A stretch of DNA of 64,000 nt, taken from NCBI GenBank assembly GCA_023390905.1, contig JAEWBY010000025.1, positions 16,872 to 80,871 on the forward strand, read 5' to 3'. Below the pieces are notes generated by a model. The model made no database searches, was not told where the DNA came from, and saw only the letters and a program-made list of their open reading frames with translations. The position numbers and the translations under genes are program-made. The DNA comes from Pseudomonadota bacterium. GTDB lineage: Bacteria > Pseudomonadota > Gammaproteobacteria > Xanthomonadales > Xanthomonadaceae. Of the stretch, positions 62,175-64,000 are shown piece by piece. How positions within the stretch are numbered: the first letter of the stretch is position 1; every line of letters starts with the position of its first letter.

Positions 62175-62906
62175 CTACCGGGCAATCGGACCCGACGCGC
62201 CATGCACGATGACGAAACCACGGGTGTTCGCCGTCCGCGGGTTCAGGGGCGCACGCATCGCCTGCCAGACATCCTCCAGCGGCACCCAGGCCGAGGGGTA
62301 CTTGTGCGCCGCCACGTCGAGGATCAGCAGGCGATCGCTGGGCGGGTGATACGCCGCCACCGGCGAGATGTGGCCCATCTGCTGCTGCCCGACGTGCGCG
62401 CGCTCGTAGTTGATCAGCAGGAAATCGCCGGGCCGCGCGAGATTCCCGCGAGCGGTTTCGCGAAAGCGCGGCAGGTCGATGCTGGAGGCCGGCACGACCG
62501 TGACCTTCGCACCATGCGCGTGCAGCAGCCCGCCCAGTTCGCGCAGCGACATGCCGCTGAAGCTGACCTTGAGTGGATGCAACGCCACATCCGGCTGCGC
62601 GAACAGCGCCTGCTCGTCGATGTGCGGTTCCGCGCCGAAGGCATTGAGCGTTGTCAGCGCAGTCGCCACACCGCAATAGGCCTTGCGCGATTGCGGGACG
62701 AAGTGCGCCGCCAGCGCGGCGTAATCGGCCGATTCGCTTTCGCGCAACCATGCAGTGCCTGTGGCCGATGACAACGCCACCAGATGATCCGGCATCGGCA
62801 ATGGCGTGATCGGCGGCGCGCGCAGATGCGTGTTCCAGAGATGCCCCGCACCGATCAGCGCCGCCAGTGCGAGCCCCGCAAACATCCCCAGCCACACGCG
62901 TTTCAT
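62175..62906 (-). CDS. Phytochelatin-synthase-like secreted cysteine protease
   Basis: This 243-residue protein has an N-terminal membrane or signal segment (6-22) and a phytochelatin-synthase domain with the catalytic triad C78 (KAYCGVATALTTLNAFG), H179 (MGHISPVAAYH) and D197 (LLILDVAAHKY). Bacterial members usually cleave glutathione to gamma-Glu-Cys rather than polymerise it. The start at MKRVWLGMF is preferred; ATG 63026 adds a hydrophilic stretch. A role in thiol metabolism or metal tolerance is inferred. Confidence 0.85.
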   Translation of the reverse strand: MKRVWLGMFAGLALAALIGAGHLWNTHLRAPPITPLPMPDHLVALSSATGTAWLRESESADYAALAAHFVPQSRKAYCGVATALTTLNAFGAEPHIDEQALFAQPDVALHPLKVSFSGMSLRELGGLLHAHGAKVTVVPASSIDLPRFRETARGNLARPGDFLLINYERAHVGQQQMGHISPVAAYHPPSDRLLILDVAAHKYPSAWVPLEDVWQAMRAPLNPRTANTRGFVIVHGASGPIAR

Positions 62907-63394
62907 CGCTCGCTCCCGGGCGCGGTGATCGACCATCCGGATCGCCCACGCCATCGAATTCTTCGTGAGCAGCACATCCCCGCCACGATGAAACCGCGGT
63001 GAAGAGCACACCTGCCACAGCAGCACGCCGACGAACGTTGGCGTGCAAAGCAGCCTCGACGGATCGCGGATGCGCCGCTTCGGTAAGCCTGCCGCTGCGC
63101 ATCAACCGTCATTGCGAAGAAGATGCTGGATGCGTGGCCGAACGATCGGCCATCGCCGCCCCGTCATCGTCGACCGCATTGCGCCATTCTTCGATGATGG
63201 ATGCCGTGCATTCGACGATGCGTGATCCCGCGGTTATGCAATTGCAGCGGATCAGGATGACGTCCTCCTGGCGTGCATGCAGTTTCCAGTGCACATATCG
63301 CCGATGATCCACGCGCGCAAAGCCCGATGCAGCTACGGCGTGACGGCTTCGCGTCCGGCCATCATGGGCAGGGTGATAGACTGCGCCACCGTCG
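62907..63394. other. Intergenic region before the BCCT transporter gene
   Basis: About 490 bp with slightly lower GC and no gene I can support; the open frames in it lack ribosome sites and have compositions typical of non-coding shadow frames. Short repeated words (GATGATGGATGCCG, AAGATGCTGGATGCGT) may reflect slippage. No clear promoter was found. Confidence 0.5.
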
Positions 63395-64000
63395 ATGACG
63401 AGCCCGGCAATGGTCTTCCGTCTCTCGATCGCGCTTCTGGCCATCCTGGTGGTGGCCGGCGTCGTGGCGCCCGACACCTTCGGTGTATGGAGCCAGCATA
63501 TGCAGGCCCTCACGCTGGGCAGTGCCGGATGGCTGTACCTGGTCATCGTCTTCTGCGTGCTGGCGTTCCTGGTCTATCTGGCGTTCGGACGCGTGGGGCT
63601 GCTGCGCATCGGCGGGCGCGATGCCGTGCCGGAGTTTTCGCGCGGGTCCTGGTTCGCCATGCTCTTTTCGGCGGGCATGGGCATCGGCCTGGTGTTCTGG
63701 GGCGCGGCCGAGCCACTGTCGCATCTCGGTGCGCCACCGGAAGGTCTCGAGCCCGGCAGCGCCGCCGCGGCGCGGGCGAGCATGCGCTATGCGTTCTTCC
63801 ATTGGGGCCTGCATCCCTGGGCGATCTACGCACTCATGGGTCTGGCGATGGCGTGGGGCCAGTACAACCGCGGCGGTCGTGGACAGGTGAGCGATCTGCT
63901 GAGGCCGTTGCTGGGTGCGCGCGTGGATGGCGCGGCCGGCGCGCTGATCAATGTATTCGCGGTCGTGGGGGCCGCCCCCCGGGGGGGGCCCACCCCGGGC
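63395..64000 (+). CDS. BCCT-family transporter, partial (runs off the window)
   Basis: From ATG 63395 (or 63410) an open frame with no stop reaches the window end. It encodes the N-terminal ~200 residues of a betaine/choline/carnitine transporter: three or four membrane helices and the BCCT segments EFSRGSWFAMLFSAGMGIGL and FWGAAEPLSHL, then FFHWGLHPWAIYALMGLA. Members import compatible solutes with Na+ or H+. After AVVG (near 63968) the sequence departs from family pattern in a G/C homopolymer stretch, probably an assembly edge error. Confidence 0.88.
   Translation, partial: MTSPAMVFRLSIALLAILVVAGVVAPDTFGVWSQHMQALTLGSAGWLYLVIVFCVLAFLVYLAFGRVGLLRIGGRDAVPEFSRGSWFAMLFSAGMGIGLVFWGAAEPLSHLGAPPEGLEPGSAAAARASMRYAFFHWGLHPWAIYALMGLAMAWGQYNRGGRGQVSDLLRPLLGARVDGAAGALINVFAVVGAAPRGGPTPG

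Overview
The window looks like chromosomal DNA from a high-GC gammaproteobacterium of the Xanthomonadales/Lysobacterales (Xanthomonas, Lysobacter, Luteimonas type). The evidence is the gene content and order: rpoE-rseA-mucD-lepA-lepB-DUF4845-rnc-era-recO, a maltodextrin locus (GH13 glucosidase, GPH-type transporter, secreted GH13 enzyme, LacI regulator), thrA-thrB-thrC, and family-typical intergenic repeats. Almost every base is coding. I find about 55 protein genes, one tRNA-Arg(CCU), and no IS element, prophage, CRISPR array or rRNA. The species is not determined. The last ~30 bases look like a low-quality contig edge.

Layout. 1-6435: maltodextrin uptake and hydrolysis locus with three copies of a palindromic operator-like site. 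6480-12000: OsmC protein and the thrABC operon, preceded by a Thr-codon-rich leader with alternative pairing segments (an attenuator). 12165-18823: a small secreted protein, tRNA-Arg, an ALDH7-type dehydrogenase, a DUF4190 protein, a methyltransferase, pyrD, murB and an EamA transporter. 18863-22555: a membrane Ser/Thr kinase with helical repeats, divergent from an FHA-GGDEF diguanylate cyclase. 22720-26874: VOC protein, PAP2 phosphatase, ispG and a RegB/RegA-type redox two-component pair. 26875-27297: a non-coding island of REP-like and AATCCC repeats. 27298-37700: xseA, a VWA lipoprotein, a double-GAF GGDEF-EAL protein, an ECF sigma factor with its putative anti-sigma factor, YigZ and an ABC exporter. 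37775-42625: M48 protease, zinc-ribbon protein, the desB-desC/desT fatty-acid desaturation module, and a membrane gene interrupted by an amber codon. 42642-48532: L,D-transpeptidase, AidB-like protein, cold-shock protein, MTA/MTI phosphorylase, hpt, nagZ, CYTH protein and a 76-residue protein. 48547-51437: rlmD, an orphan REC-Hpt protein and recO. 51559-59466: the era to rpoE envelope-stress/housekeeping cluster on the minus strand. 59713-64000: a fatty-acid oxidation multifunctional protein, a DUF6959-like protein, a phytochelatin-synthase-like secreted protein, and the start of a BCCT transporter that runs off the window.

The most unusual signals are the thr attenuator with no ordinary start codon in the Thr frame, the in-frame TAG in the gene after desT, the kinase/FHA-GGDEF divergent pair, the internally duplicated double-GAF cyclase/phosphodiesterase, a 16-bp hairpin at the yigZ stop codon, and the repeat families in the intergenic islands. 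I found no clearly new multi-gene system; these are mostly variants of known modules.
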